Source: Glaciecola sp034112105
GTDB lineage: Bacteria > Pseudomonadota > Gammaproteobacteria > Enterobacterales > Alteromonadaceae
NCBI GenBank assembly: GCA_034112105.1
Contig: JAWUVZ010000125.1
Span: 15,364-79,363, forward strand
Direction: 5' to 3'
Length of the DNA: 64,000 bases
Shown: positions 26,451 to 34,238 of the stretch, one piece after another
Position numbering within the stretch: the first letter of the stretch is position 1
Layout of the letters: every line of letters begins with the position of its first letter
Notes under the pieces: model-generated
What the model was told of the DNA's origin: nothing
Database searches by the model: none
The model's input: the letters and a program-made list of their open reading frames with translations, nothing else
Translations under genes and position numbers: made by a program

Positions 26451-27136
26451 TACACTTCACTCTTAAATATGTAACCTGACCCACGCATTGTTTTGATTAT
26501 ATTTTCAATCCCTTGTTGTGATAGCTTTTTGCGAACATTACTCACATGCATATCTAAGCTGCGGTCAAACGCACTGAGCCTGCGCCCTAGTACGTCTTGA
26601 CTCAGTTTTTCCTTACTTAACAAGTGCCCAGCATGCCTCATTAATAGTACTAGGAGCTGAAATTCGGTACTGGTCAGATCCAATTCATGGGCACCTATCA
26701 TCGCTCTTTGGCTGGCTTCTTCAATTTTGATCCCATGGAACTGTAGGTTTTGAACTTGATTAAATATACTTAGATCGTCCAGGCGGCGCGTAAGCGCCTT
26801 AATTCGAGCAAGCAGTTCTCGATGATTGAATGGTTTAGCAAGATAGTCATCAGCACCCAACTCTAAACCTAGTATGCGGTCGTAGTCTTCACCTTTTGCA
26901 GTTAACATGATGACAGGCACAACAGAAAAAGTGCGAATTTGCTTGAGAGTTTCAAAACCATCTAAGACCGGCATCATAACGTCAAGTAGGACGACATCGA
27001 AAGTTAGTTCTCGTAATTTCGCAATTGCCGATACTGGGCTATTGTCTACATCCACCATAAATCCATTTTGCTGCAAATATTCTGCTAACATTTCGGTCAA
27101 TGCTACATCATCGTCAATTATTAATACGTGATACAT
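26450..27136 (-). CDS. cpxR: Response regulator CpxR
   Basis: This 228-residue OmpR-type regulator has a receiver domain with phospho-Asp in VVLLDVMMPVLDGFE (D about 51) and LTAKGEDYDRILGLELGADDY. The C-terminal winged helix includes LTSTEFQLLVLLMRH and FDRSLDMHVSNVRKKL, close to E. coli CpxR. Target sites are GTAAA direct repeats; one candidate lies in the divergent promoter region. Translationally coupled to cpxA. Confidence 0.9.
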   Translation of the reverse strand: MYHVLIIDDDVALTEMLAEYLQQNGFMVDVDNSPVSAIAKLRELTFDVVLLDVMMPVLDGFETLKQIRTFSVVPVIMLTAKGEDYDRILGLELGADDYLAKPFNHRELLARIKALTRRLDDLSIFNQVQNLQFHGIKIEEASQRAMIGAHELDLTSTEFQLLVLLMRHAGHLLSKEKLSQDVLGRRLSAFDRSLDMHVSNVRKKLSQQGIENIIKTMRGSGYIFKSEV

Positions 27137-27289
27137 ATAGTCACCTTAAAGCTGTGTTTACCACTAATGAAAAGGCTAATAACTCCATTGAGCTAAGCAT
27201 CGAAAATAAAATACCTAGTTTCGAATGAGCACCATTATAAGCAGTCTGTAACCTTATCATAGGTGAATTGGGAACAAAGCTGAGAAACC

Positions 27290-27305
27290 TTTACACAAGC
27301 TTTAC
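27290..27305 (-). promoter_or_regulatory. Candidate CpxR box between cpxR and the CpxP-like gene
   Basis: Two direct TTTAC repeats (27290-27294 and 27301-27305; GTAAA on the other strand) are spaced 11 bases start to start. The E. coli CpxR consensus is GTAAA-N5-GTAAA (10 bases), so the spacing is one base longer. It lies about 95 bases upstream of the CpxP-like start and 155 from cpxR. Confidence 0.5.
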
Positions 27306-27398
27306 ATTCGGTTGGCGCTTCTTTGCATTCACAACGCTATTATTTATGTCGACATTTTATATAGACTCAACATTTATCGTTATATTCATCGGAGCGGA

Positions 27399-28217
27399 AT
27401 GAAAATGAAAAAATCATTAATCAGTTTAAGCGTAGCCACTTTATTAAGTGTTAGTGCATATTCAGTAAATGCACATGAAGGAGACCTGCATAACAACAAT
27501 CCACGTGAGTTAATGGCAAGCCTTTCTTTAACCCAACAGCAAAAAGAAGATATTAAACAAATACACCTACAAACCAAGCAAGATTTAGGTATTTACCGCG
27601 CAGAAAAAAAACAATTCCGTGACAGTATGCGAGCCCTTATTCAAGCAGATATGTGGGTTGAGGAGGTAGTTACAAGTGAAATAGAACAGCAAATGGAACT
27701 CACATTACAATCAAGGCTGATCCGAGCCAAAAGTAAAAACAACGTATTCAACCAATTAACTGAGGAACAACAAGCGCAATTCATCACTAGTCGGCATGCT
27801 AGCAAAAGCAAAAAAGGCGATAAAAGAGGTAAAAAATCTAAAAGAAAATTGCAGCGTCTAATTAAAACCCTGGATCTTAGCAGTGACCAGCAAACTCAGT
27901 TACTGGTAATGATGACTAACGATAGAGCTCAACGAACAGCGAACAAAGAGCAAGTTAGAAGCGTTAAAGCCGAACTCACTAGTATTGTTCACGCTAAACA
28001 ATTTGATGATAGCGCATGGTTGGCCGTGCAGGCTCAGAACAAGCAACAGAGGCTTAATATGGCCGTAAATAAAGCTAAGTCACGATTTGATATGTTAAGT
28101 ATATTGAATCCAGAACAGCGCAACAAGTTTGAAAAAGTCATGAAAAAATATAACAAAGGAAATAGAAATAAAAAAAGCGGTAAAGATTTCAATCAAGAGC
28201 ATGATTTATCAAGCTAA
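27399..28217 (+). CDS. Spy/CpxP-family periplasmic protein with duplicated LTxxQ region
   Basis: I use ATG at 27399 (272 residues), just after GGAGCGGA, because MKMKKSLISLSVATLLSVSA then forms a proper signal peptide (cleavage after VNA). The mature part is helical, with two pairs of LTxxQ-like motifs: SLTQQQ and QLTEEQ in the first half, DLSSDQQ and LNPEQ in the second. A very basic linker (about 157-172, KSKKGDKRGKKSKRK) joins the halves. Spy and CpxP carry one pair each, so this looks like an internal duplication. CpxP restrains CpxA and acts as a periplasmic chaperone; divergence from cpxRA supports a Cpx role. The C terminus is Lys/Asn-rich. Confidence 0.8.
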   Translation: MKMKKSLISLSVATLLSVSAYSVNAHEGDLHNNNPRELMASLSLTQQQKEDIKQIHLQTKQDLGIYRAEKKQFRDSMRALIQADMWVEEVVTSEIEQQMELTLQSRLIRAKSKNNVFNQLTEEQQAQFITSRHASKSKKGDKRGKKSKRKLQRLIKTLDLSSDQQTQLLVMMTNDRAQRTANKEQVRSVKAELTSIVHAKQFDDSAWLAVQAQNKQQRLNMAVNKAKSRFDMLSILNPEQRNKFEKVMKKYNKGNRNKKSGKDFNQEHDLSS

Positions 28218-28232
28218 GTATTACAAACTAAA

Positions 28233-28262
28233 GGCTAAGTGGCGCAACAAAAGCCATTAGCC
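28233..28262 (+). terminator. Possible terminator after the CpxP-like gene
   Basis: GGCTAAGTGGC (28233-28243) pairs with GCCATTAGCC (28253-28262) with one bulged base and a 9-base loop. The following T run is poor, so efficiency is uncertain. Confidence 0.5.
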
Positions 28263-28370
28263 TCATTTGGTATTATGGATAATAGTTCTGTTTAAAATAA
28301 AACACGTTCTCGGTTAAAAAAACAATACCTCAAATAGTATTTCTATTCTAATAAAACTTAGAACAACCAG

Positions 28371-28422
28371 TTGCAACCTAATAAAATTAATTATTTATAC
28401 ATTTATATTGAATAAATATTCA
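28371..28422 (+). promoter_or_regulatory. argC promoter region with tandem ARG boxes (ArgR operator)
   Basis: TGAATAAATATTCA at 28409-28422 is a perfect ARG-box palindrome. A weaker box (TAATTATTTATACA, 28388-28401; 7 of 10 conserved positions) lies exactly 21 bases upstream, the classic two-box spacing of ArgR operators. TTGCAA at 28371-28376 and TATACA at 28396-28401 may be the -35 and -10 (19-base spacer); the weak box would then cover the -10. Arginine-bound ArgR should repress argCBFGHA from here. The operator is about 280 bases before the argC start, so the leader is long. Confidence 0.75.
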
Positions 28423-28628
28423 ATATTCATTACTATCTCAGCATGCAACTCAACGCAGATTTTGTGCATGAGACCAAATACCGACTGAGTTTTTAAGTGA
28501 TTAATTCTATTATTAAATTTGTAGCATCAATGACATCATCTCCTCTCACTCCCTCTCTTGGCTGTGAAAAAGTATTACGACGACATGATTTCGAGATTGT
28601 AGTTTAACAAAACATAGTACTCTCGCTT

Positions 28629-28660
28629 TTAGCACAACCAACACGGCTCCGTTGCGCTAA
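28629..28660 (+). other. Hairpin in the argC leader
   Basis: TTAGCACAAC (28629-28638) pairs with GTTGCGCTAA (28651-28660) with a single mismatch and a 12-base loop. It ends 38 bases before the argC start, next to the purine-rich ribosome-site region GAGTAAGAGG. It could influence translation or bind a protein; no U tract follows, so a terminator is unlikely. The rest of 28263-28698 is AT-rich, and I see no gene in it. Confidence 0.45.
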
Positions 28661-28698
28661 GAGTAAGAGGAATTTTATTTTCAAGAAAAGACACTATT

Positions 28699-29712
28699 AT
28701 GATTTCAACTTGTATTATTGGCGCCAGTGGTTACACCGGTGCTGAACTAATAAAAATAATTATTCAACACCCACTGTTTTCATTGGACGCTTGTTATGTG
28801 TCTAGTGGGAGCGCCGATTGTGATAGGCCAATTGGCTCAATTCATCCGAAACTGTTTGGTCAAACGGATCTAGTGACCATTGCCCTAAACCAAGATGAAT
28901 TGGGTTCAATGGCGAATAAATTTGATGCTATTTTTTTAGCTACACCGCACGAAGCTAGCCACAATTGGTCGCAAGCATTGAGCGGTAAAAATGCTAAAAT
29001 ATTTGATTTATCTGGTGCATTCAGGCTCCAAGATCCCCAAGTATTTGAGTCCTTTTATGGTTTCAAACATGAACATACCGACATGCTCAGTAGCGCAGTA
29101 TACGGATTAGCAGAGTGGAACGCCGATGCAATTAAAACAGCGAATTTTGTGGCTGTACCAGGTTGTTACCCTACTGCATCCTTACTGGCAATCAAGCCCA
29201 TGACAGAGGCGGGTTTTCTTGACCCAAGTGTCAGGCCTATTATTAACGCAATCTCGGGCGTTAGTGGTGCTGGCCGAAAGCCTTCTATGACCACCAGTTA
29301 TTATGAAGTGAGCTTACAAGCCTATGGTGTCTTAGGGCATCGTCATACACCGGAAATCGAAGATTATTGTGGCACTCAAGTTATCTTCACCCCTCATCTT
29401 GGTCAATTCAAAAGAGGGATTTTAGCGACAATTACGATGCGCATACGAAAAGGAGTGAATGCAGCAGATGTAAAGCAGACGTTCGAACAAGCTTATGCAA
29501 CTCAACCGATGGTTCGTTTACGTGATTCATGGCCTAAAATTGACGATGTTGCAAATACCCCATTTTGTGACATTTACTGGAAATTCGATGAAGATAGCCG
29601 TTATTTAATCGTAAGTTCAGCTATAGATAATTTACTGAAAGGCGCCGCGTCACAAGCAATTCAATGTGCAAATTTGGTGTTTAATCAGCCAACAGAGACT
29701 GGATTATTGTGA
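28699..29712 (+). CDS. argC: N-acetyl-gamma-glutamyl-phosphate reductase
   Basis: ArgC reduces N-acetylglutamyl phosphate to the semialdehyde with NADPH. The 337 residues show the Rossmann start IIGASGYTGAELIKI (about 7-21) and the catalytic cysteine in VPGCYPTASLLA (Cys about 155). GHRHTPEIED (about 214-223) carries the catalytic His. The length matches E. coli ArgC (334). It is the first gene of argCBFGHA and overlaps or abuts argB. Confidence 0.97.
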   Translation: MISTCIIGASGYTGAELIKIIIQHPLFSLDACYVSSGSADCDRPIGSIHPKLFGQTDLVTIALNQDELGSMANKFDAIFLATPHEASHNWSQALSGKNAKIFDLSGAFRLQDPQVFESFYGFKHEHTDMLSSAVYGLAEWNADAIKTANFVAVPGCYPTASLLAIKPMTEAGFLDPSVRPIINAISGVSGAGRKPSMTTSYYEVSLQAYGVLGHRHTPEIEDYCGTQVIFTPHLGQFKRGILATITMRIRKGVNAADVKQTFEQAYATQPMVRLRDSWPKIDDVANTPFCDIYWKFDEDSRYLIVSSAIDNLLKGAASQAIQCANLVFNQPTETGLL

Positions 29713-29714
29713 AC

Positions 29715-30530
29715 ATGAAAAACACGGCAAAATTAGCTACACACCCTATAAGTAATATTGTATTAAAAGTTGGCGGTAATTTTTTTGAGGACGAACAAGC
29801 ACAAGCTAGTTTTTTTGCTTCTATTGCGACGCTTAAAAATCAAGGTCACAATGTCGCTGTGGTGCATGGCGGTGGTTCGCAATTACAAACTCAACTAACA
29901 GCACTTGGATTTAAAAGTGAAAAGCATGAGGGATTGCGCATATCCCCGGATGAGCAGATGCCAACTGTTACCGGTGTATTAGCGGGCACACTAAATAAAA
30001 CAATGGTGTGTTTGGCGGCAAAAGCAGGACTAACAGGTGTTGGTATTTCGTTAGCTGATGGTAATTTAGCGGTATGCGATGAAGTTTCATCAATATTAGG
30101 CGCCGTTGGGTATCCACATCCACGTAGTGCGAAATTATTACATCAGCTTATGCATGCCAATCTAACGCCTATAATATGCTCAATTGGTAGTGATCTAAAT
30201 GGTCGCTTATACAATGTTAATGCGGACCAAGCGGCTACTTGTATATCATTATTGTTATATGCTGATTTGTATCTATTATCAGACGTTAGCGGCGTATTAG
30301 ACCAAAATAAGCAACTTATCGCTCAGTTAGATGACAGTAAGATAGCCTATTTAATTCACGCTGGTGTGATTACTGACGGCATGATAGTTAAAGTGAAAGC
30401 AGCTCAAGAAGCATCTAAGACACTCGGCAAAGCAGTTAAAATCGGCAGTTGGAATGACGTTGAAATGCTGGTCAACGCCCCCCTGAAAAATATGGGTACG
30501 ACTATCGTTTCAGCCACCACTGAGGCGTAG
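29715..30530 (+). CDS. argB: Acetylglutamate kinase
   Basis: ArgB phosphorylates N-acetylglutamate. The protein is an amino-acid kinase with KVGGNFF (Lys near the start), VVHGGGSQL (about 55-63), RISPDEQMPTVTGVLAG and the C-terminal DGMIVKVKAAQEA. I prefer ATG at 29715 (271 residues); a GTG at 29709 overlapping the argC stop would add two residues. It is of the short E. coli type, which is not the arginine-inhibited long form, so feedback control is expected at ArgA. Confidence 0.95.
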   Translation: MKNTAKLATHPISNIVLKVGGNFFEDEQAQASFFASIATLKNQGHNVAVVHGGGSQLQTQLTALGFKSEKHEGLRISPDEQMPTVTGVLAGTLNKTMVCLAAKAGLTGVGISLADGNLAVCDEVSSILGAVGYPHPRSAKLLHQLMHANLTPIICSIGSDLNGRLYNVNADQAATCISLLLYADLYLLSDVSGVLDQNKQLIAQLDDSKIAYLIHAGVITDGMIVKVKAAQEASKTLGKAVKIGSWNDVEMLVNAPLKNMGTTIVSATTEA

Positions 30531-30567
30531 CAAAGAATACAAACACAAAAAGTAAAAGGAATAAGAG

Positions 30568-31488
30568 ATGCAGGACTTACTCAGCTTTAGAGATTGGAAC
30601 TCAACTTCAATGCATTCGTTGTTGAAGCTTGCTTTAGAGCTCAAACAAACCCCTGAAAAATTTGGTAAACCGTTAGACGGCAAATCGATTGTTGCGATTT
30701 TTGAAAAGCCTTCCCTGCGCACGCGAGTCAGCTTTGATATTGGCATTAATAAGTTAGGCGGACACATGGTTTATGTCGACAGCCAAGGTTCCCCGCTCAA
30801 GGATAGGGAAGACCCAATTGATGTCGGCGCAAACCTCGCTTGCTGGGCCGACGCCATCGTGTCCAGAGTATATGAGCATAAAACATTGGTTGACCTTGCT
30901 GCAGGAGCCGACATTCCCGTCATTAATGCTTTATGTGACTTATATCACCCTTGCCAAGCGTTGGCTGATTATTTGTCTATGTTTGAAAAATTAGGTGATG
31001 TAAAAGGTAAAACGATGGCCTATATTGGTGACGGTAATAATGTGACTCATTCATTACTCATTGTGGGTGCATTATTAGGTTGTCACCAAACTGTGATTAC
31101 GCCGAAGGGCTTCGAAATCAATGCTAATATCGCTAAACATGCCGCTAAAATAGCATATGAAAACAATGTCAGGCTAAGCATTGCAAATGATATAGGCGAA
31201 TTAGGCCAAGCAGATATTCTTTACACCGACACATGGCTTTCAATGGGCGACGATACGCCTTTGGCAGAGATAAAAGAAAAGTTTGCATCGTATCAGGTGA
31301 ATGAAGCATTAATGCAGAAATCGGGCGCAAGTTATGTAATGCACTGTCAGCCCGCTCATCGTGATTTAGAAATTACCGGTAGCTTAATGGACAGCGACCA
31401 ATCACTGCTGATGCTGCAAGCTGAAAACCGCATGCATGCGCAAAACGCAATATTGGCTATGCTGGTAGGTAATGTCACATTAGACTGA
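30568..31488 (+). CDS. argF: Ornithine carbamoyltransferase (variant active-site motifs)
   Basis: ArgF makes citrulline from ornithine and carbamoyl phosphate. The 306 residues have the carbamoyl-phosphate loop as SLRTR (about 52-56; usually STRTR), HPCQALADYL (about 132-141) and the ornithine-binding D-x-x-x-S-M-G segment in DTWLSMGDD. The catalytic HCLP motif reads HCQP (about 264-267). The conserved DxxxSMG favours ornithine over acetyl- or succinyl-ornithine as substrate, but the two substitutions are unusual. It lies 37 bases after argB. Confidence 0.92.
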   Translation: MQDLLSFRDWNSTSMHSLLKLALELKQTPEKFGKPLDGKSIVAIFEKPSLRTRVSFDIGINKLGGHMVYVDSQGSPLKDREDPIDVGANLACWADAIVSRVYEHKTLVDLAAGADIPVINALCDLYHPCQALADYLSMFEKLGDVKGKTMAYIGDGNNVTHSLLIVGALLGCHQTVITPKGFEINANIAKHAAKIAYENNVRLSIANDIGELGQADILYTDTWLSMGDDTPLAEIKEKFASYQVNEALMQKSGASYVMHCQPAHRDLEITGSLMDSDQSLLMLQAENRMHAQNAILAMLVGNVTLD

Positions 31489-31507
31489 GATTACCAACTT
31501 TACTAGA

Positions 31508-31536
31508 TTGACAAATACGACTACCTATTTTATACA
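31508..31536 (+). promoter_or_regulatory. Near-consensus sigma-70 promoter upstream of argG
   Basis: TTGACA (31508-31513) and TATACA (31531-31536) are separated by exactly 17 bases. Transcription would start around 31543, about 40 bases before the argG ATG. It lies in the 93-base gap between argF and argG and would allow argG-argH-argA to be expressed apart from argCBF. Confidence 0.75.
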
Positions 31537-31581
31537 GCGGATCGAATAACCATCGGTCTATCAGTAATTAAGGATTTAAGA

Positions 31582-32802
31582 ATGGCATTAACAGACAACA
31601 AACACGAAATAAAAAAAGTCGTACTAGCCTATTCAGGCGGACTCGACACTTCAGCAATTATGCCTTGGCTTAAAGAAAACTATGATTGCGAAGTTGTCGC
31701 TTTTGCAGCCGATGTTGGCCAGGGTGAAGAAGAGCTTGAAGGATTGTATGACAAAGCTATGGCATCAGGTGCCAGCGAATGTCATATAGTCGATCTAAAA
31801 GAAGAATTTGTCCGTGATTTTATCTACCCTACTATCACGACAGGCGCAGTTTATGAGGGCGAATATTTATTAGGCACTTCAATGGCTCGCCCTGTTATCG
31901 CCAAAGCGCAAGTCGACATTGCCCGCAAAGTAGGTGCTGATGCATTGAGCCATGGTTGCACCGGCAAAGGTAACGACCAAGTTAGGTTTGAAGGTGCTTT
32001 CGCTGCGCTAGCGCCTGATTTGCAGGTAATTGCTCCGTGGCGTGAATGGGACATGGTCTCGCGTGAAGATTTACTCGATTACTTAGCTAGTCGAAATATT
32101 CAAACGTCGTCATCCGCAACAAAAATATATAGCCGTGACGCAAATGCATGGCATATCTCTCACGAGGGCGGAGAACTCGAAGACCCATGGTGTGAGCCAA
32201 GTAAACAAGTATGGACAATGACAACTGATCCAGAGGATGCACCAGATAAGGCGGAGCGTATCTCCCTTGAATTTGATGAAGGTCGATTAACTCATGTTAA
32301 TGGCAAAGCATTATCACCTTATCAAGCATTAGTAGCACTTAACCAACTGGCAGCGCCGCATGGCGTTGGTCGTATCGATATTGTTGAAAACAGACTGGTT
32401 GGTATGAAATCGCGTGGTTGCTATGAAACTCCTGGTGGCACGGTATTGATGAAAGCTTATAAAGCACTAGAATGTCTGGTTTTAGACAAGTCAGCATTGA
32501 AATTCAGAGAACAGGTTGCCCTTGAATTTGCGCATGTTATGTATGATGGACGCTGGTTCACCGCTCTAAATGATGCCTTACTAGCAAGCGCAGCTAGCTT
32601 CGCAAAAATGGTTACGGGCGAAATTATAGTCAAGTTATACAAAGGTCAAGCTACAGTCGTGCAGCGTCAATCACCTAATAGTCTGTATTCCGAGGACTTC
32701 GCCACCTTTGGCGCAGATGACGTGTATAACCAAAGTCATGCTGAAGGGTTTATCAGATTGTTTAGTTTATCTAGCAGAATTAAAGCATTAAAACAAAAAT
32801 AA
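31582..32802 (+). CDS. argG: Argininosuccinate synthase
   Basis: ArgG joins citrulline and aspartate using ATP. The 406-residue protein carries the P-loop AYSGGLDTSAIMPWL (about 13-27), SHGCTGKGNDQVRFE (about 118-132) and GRIDIVENRLVGMKSRGCYETPGGT (about 272-296). It belongs to the common ~400-residue type, not the longer E. coli type. It has its own predicted promoter, and argH follows 9 bases downstream. Confidence 0.98.
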   Translation: MALTDNKHEIKKVVLAYSGGLDTSAIMPWLKENYDCEVVAFAADVGQGEEELEGLYDKAMASGASECHIVDLKEEFVRDFIYPTITTGAVYEGEYLLGTSMARPVIAKAQVDIARKVGADALSHGCTGKGNDQVRFEGAFAALAPDLQVIAPWREWDMVSREDLLDYLASRNIQTSSSATKIYSRDANAWHISHEGGELEDPWCEPSKQVWTMTTDPEDAPDKAERISLEFDEGRLTHVNGKALSPYQALVALNQLAAPHGVGRIDIVENRLVGMKSRGCYETPGGTVLMKAYKALECLVLDKSALKFREQVALEFAHVMYDGRWFTALNDALLASAASFAKMVTGEIIVKLYKGQATVVQRQSPNSLYSEDFATFGADDVYNQSHAEGFIRLFSLSSRIKALKQK

Positions 32803-32811
32803 GGAAGCATC

Positions 32812-34197
32812 ATGGCATTATGGGGTGGGCGCTTTCAGTCCGGCAGTAGCGATATGTTCAAGCAGGTTAATGATTCATTGCCGTTCGATTATGTAATGGC
32901 AGTTGAAGATATTTGGGGATCAATCGTTTGGTCTCGTGCACTGAAAGAAGCTGGAGTATTAAGTGAAAACGAACAGCTTCAACTTGAGAATTCGCTCGAT
33001 GCGCTAAAAAAGCAAGCGCAAGAAGGCACTCTTGATTTTGCCAACTCGCCGGAAGAAGATATTCATAGCTTTGTGGAGGCGACATTAACCGCCCAATTGG
33101 GTGATATTGCCAGAAAATTGCATACCGGGCGCAGTAGAAACGATCAAGTCGCAACCGATTTTCGCCTATGGTGTCGTTCTCACTTATCTTCACTTAGAGA
33201 CGATTGTCTAAATGTTATAGGTGCATTATTAAAAGCAGCAACTCGTCACCAAGATGCAATTCTGCCGGGCTATACACATCTGCAACGCGCCCAGCCTGTT
33301 TACTTTGCGCATTGGTGTTTGGCTTATGTTGAAATGTTGAAACGGGATGTTAGCCGAATTGAAGACTTACATAAGCGTTTAAATCAGTGTCCTCTGGGCT
33401 CTGGTGCATTAGCAGGAACCACCTTCCCAGTTGATCGCCACAAGATTGCAGCAGAATTAGGTTTTGACTCTCCGTGTTTAAATAGCTTGGATGCTGTTTC
33501 AGACCGAGATTTTGTACTTGAACTGCTGTTCAATGCCAGCACCAGCATGATGCATTTGTCACGTATGGCCGAAGACTTAATTTTTTATAACAGTGGCGAG
33601 GCTGGTTTTTTACAATTGGGCGATTCAGTTACGTCTGGTTCATCACTCATGCCACAAAAGAAGAATCCAGATGCACTTGAGTTGATGCGCGGAAAGTGTG
33701 GCCGCGTGTTTGGCAACTTACAAGGTTTGCTAGTTACCATGAAAGGCTTGCCGCTTGCATACAACAAAGACATGCAAGAGGATAAAGAAGGTGCAATAGA
33801 CAGTGTCAACCAGTGGCATATCTGTTTATGTATTGCAGTGGAAGTGCTGGATACTTTGTCACTAAACGAAGAAAGGTGTCGTGCAGCGGCTCAGCAAGGC
33901 TACGCGAACGCAACAGAACTAGCCGATTACCTAGTGGCTAAAGGTATCCCGTTTAGAACTGCCCATGATATTTCTGGACAAGCCGTGGTAATGGCAATCT
34001 CAAAAGGCAAAGCACTTGAAGATTTAAGTATTACGGAGTTACAGACAATAAACGCTAAAATTGAAGACGATGTCTACCCTACACTGGAATTAGAGTCTGT
34101 TTTGAATAAACGTAATGTGCTTGGTGGGACCAACAAAGAGTTAGTTACCAAAGCATTGTATGTCGAACTAGAAAAGCTCGACCAACTTACAGGATAG
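32812..34197 (+). CDS. argH: Argininosuccinate lyase
   Basis: ArgH splits argininosuccinate into arginine and fumarate. The 461 residues contain the signature GSSLMPQKKNPD (about 280-291, the catalytic serine loop), HTGRSRNDQVATDFRLW and GYTHLQRAQPVYFAHW. There is no C-terminal acetyltransferase extension, so this is not the ArgH(A) fusion seen in Vibrio, Alteromonas and relatives. A full argA gene follows instead. Confidence 0.98.
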   Translation: MALWGGRFQSGSSDMFKQVNDSLPFDYVMAVEDIWGSIVWSRALKEAGVLSENEQLQLENSLDALKKQAQEGTLDFANSPEEDIHSFVEATLTAQLGDIARKLHTGRSRNDQVATDFRLWCRSHLSSLRDDCLNVIGALLKAATRHQDAILPGYTHLQRAQPVYFAHWCLAYVEMLKRDVSRIEDLHKRLNQCPLGSGALAGTTFPVDRHKIAAELGFDSPCLNSLDAVSDRDFVLELLFNASTSMMHLSRMAEDLIFYNSGEAGFLQLGDSVTSGSSLMPQKKNPDALELMRGKCGRVFGNLQGLLVTMKGLPLAYNKDMQEDKEGAIDSVNQWHICLCIAVEVLDTLSLNEERCRAAAQQGYANATELADYLVAKGIPFRTAHDISGQAVVMAISKGKALEDLSITELQTINAKIEDDVYPTLELESVLNKRNVLGGTNKELVTKALYVELEKLDQLTG

Positions 34198-34238
34198 CCC
34201 AATGAGCCGGCTTACTGTTGATGTAAAGAGAAATTAAG

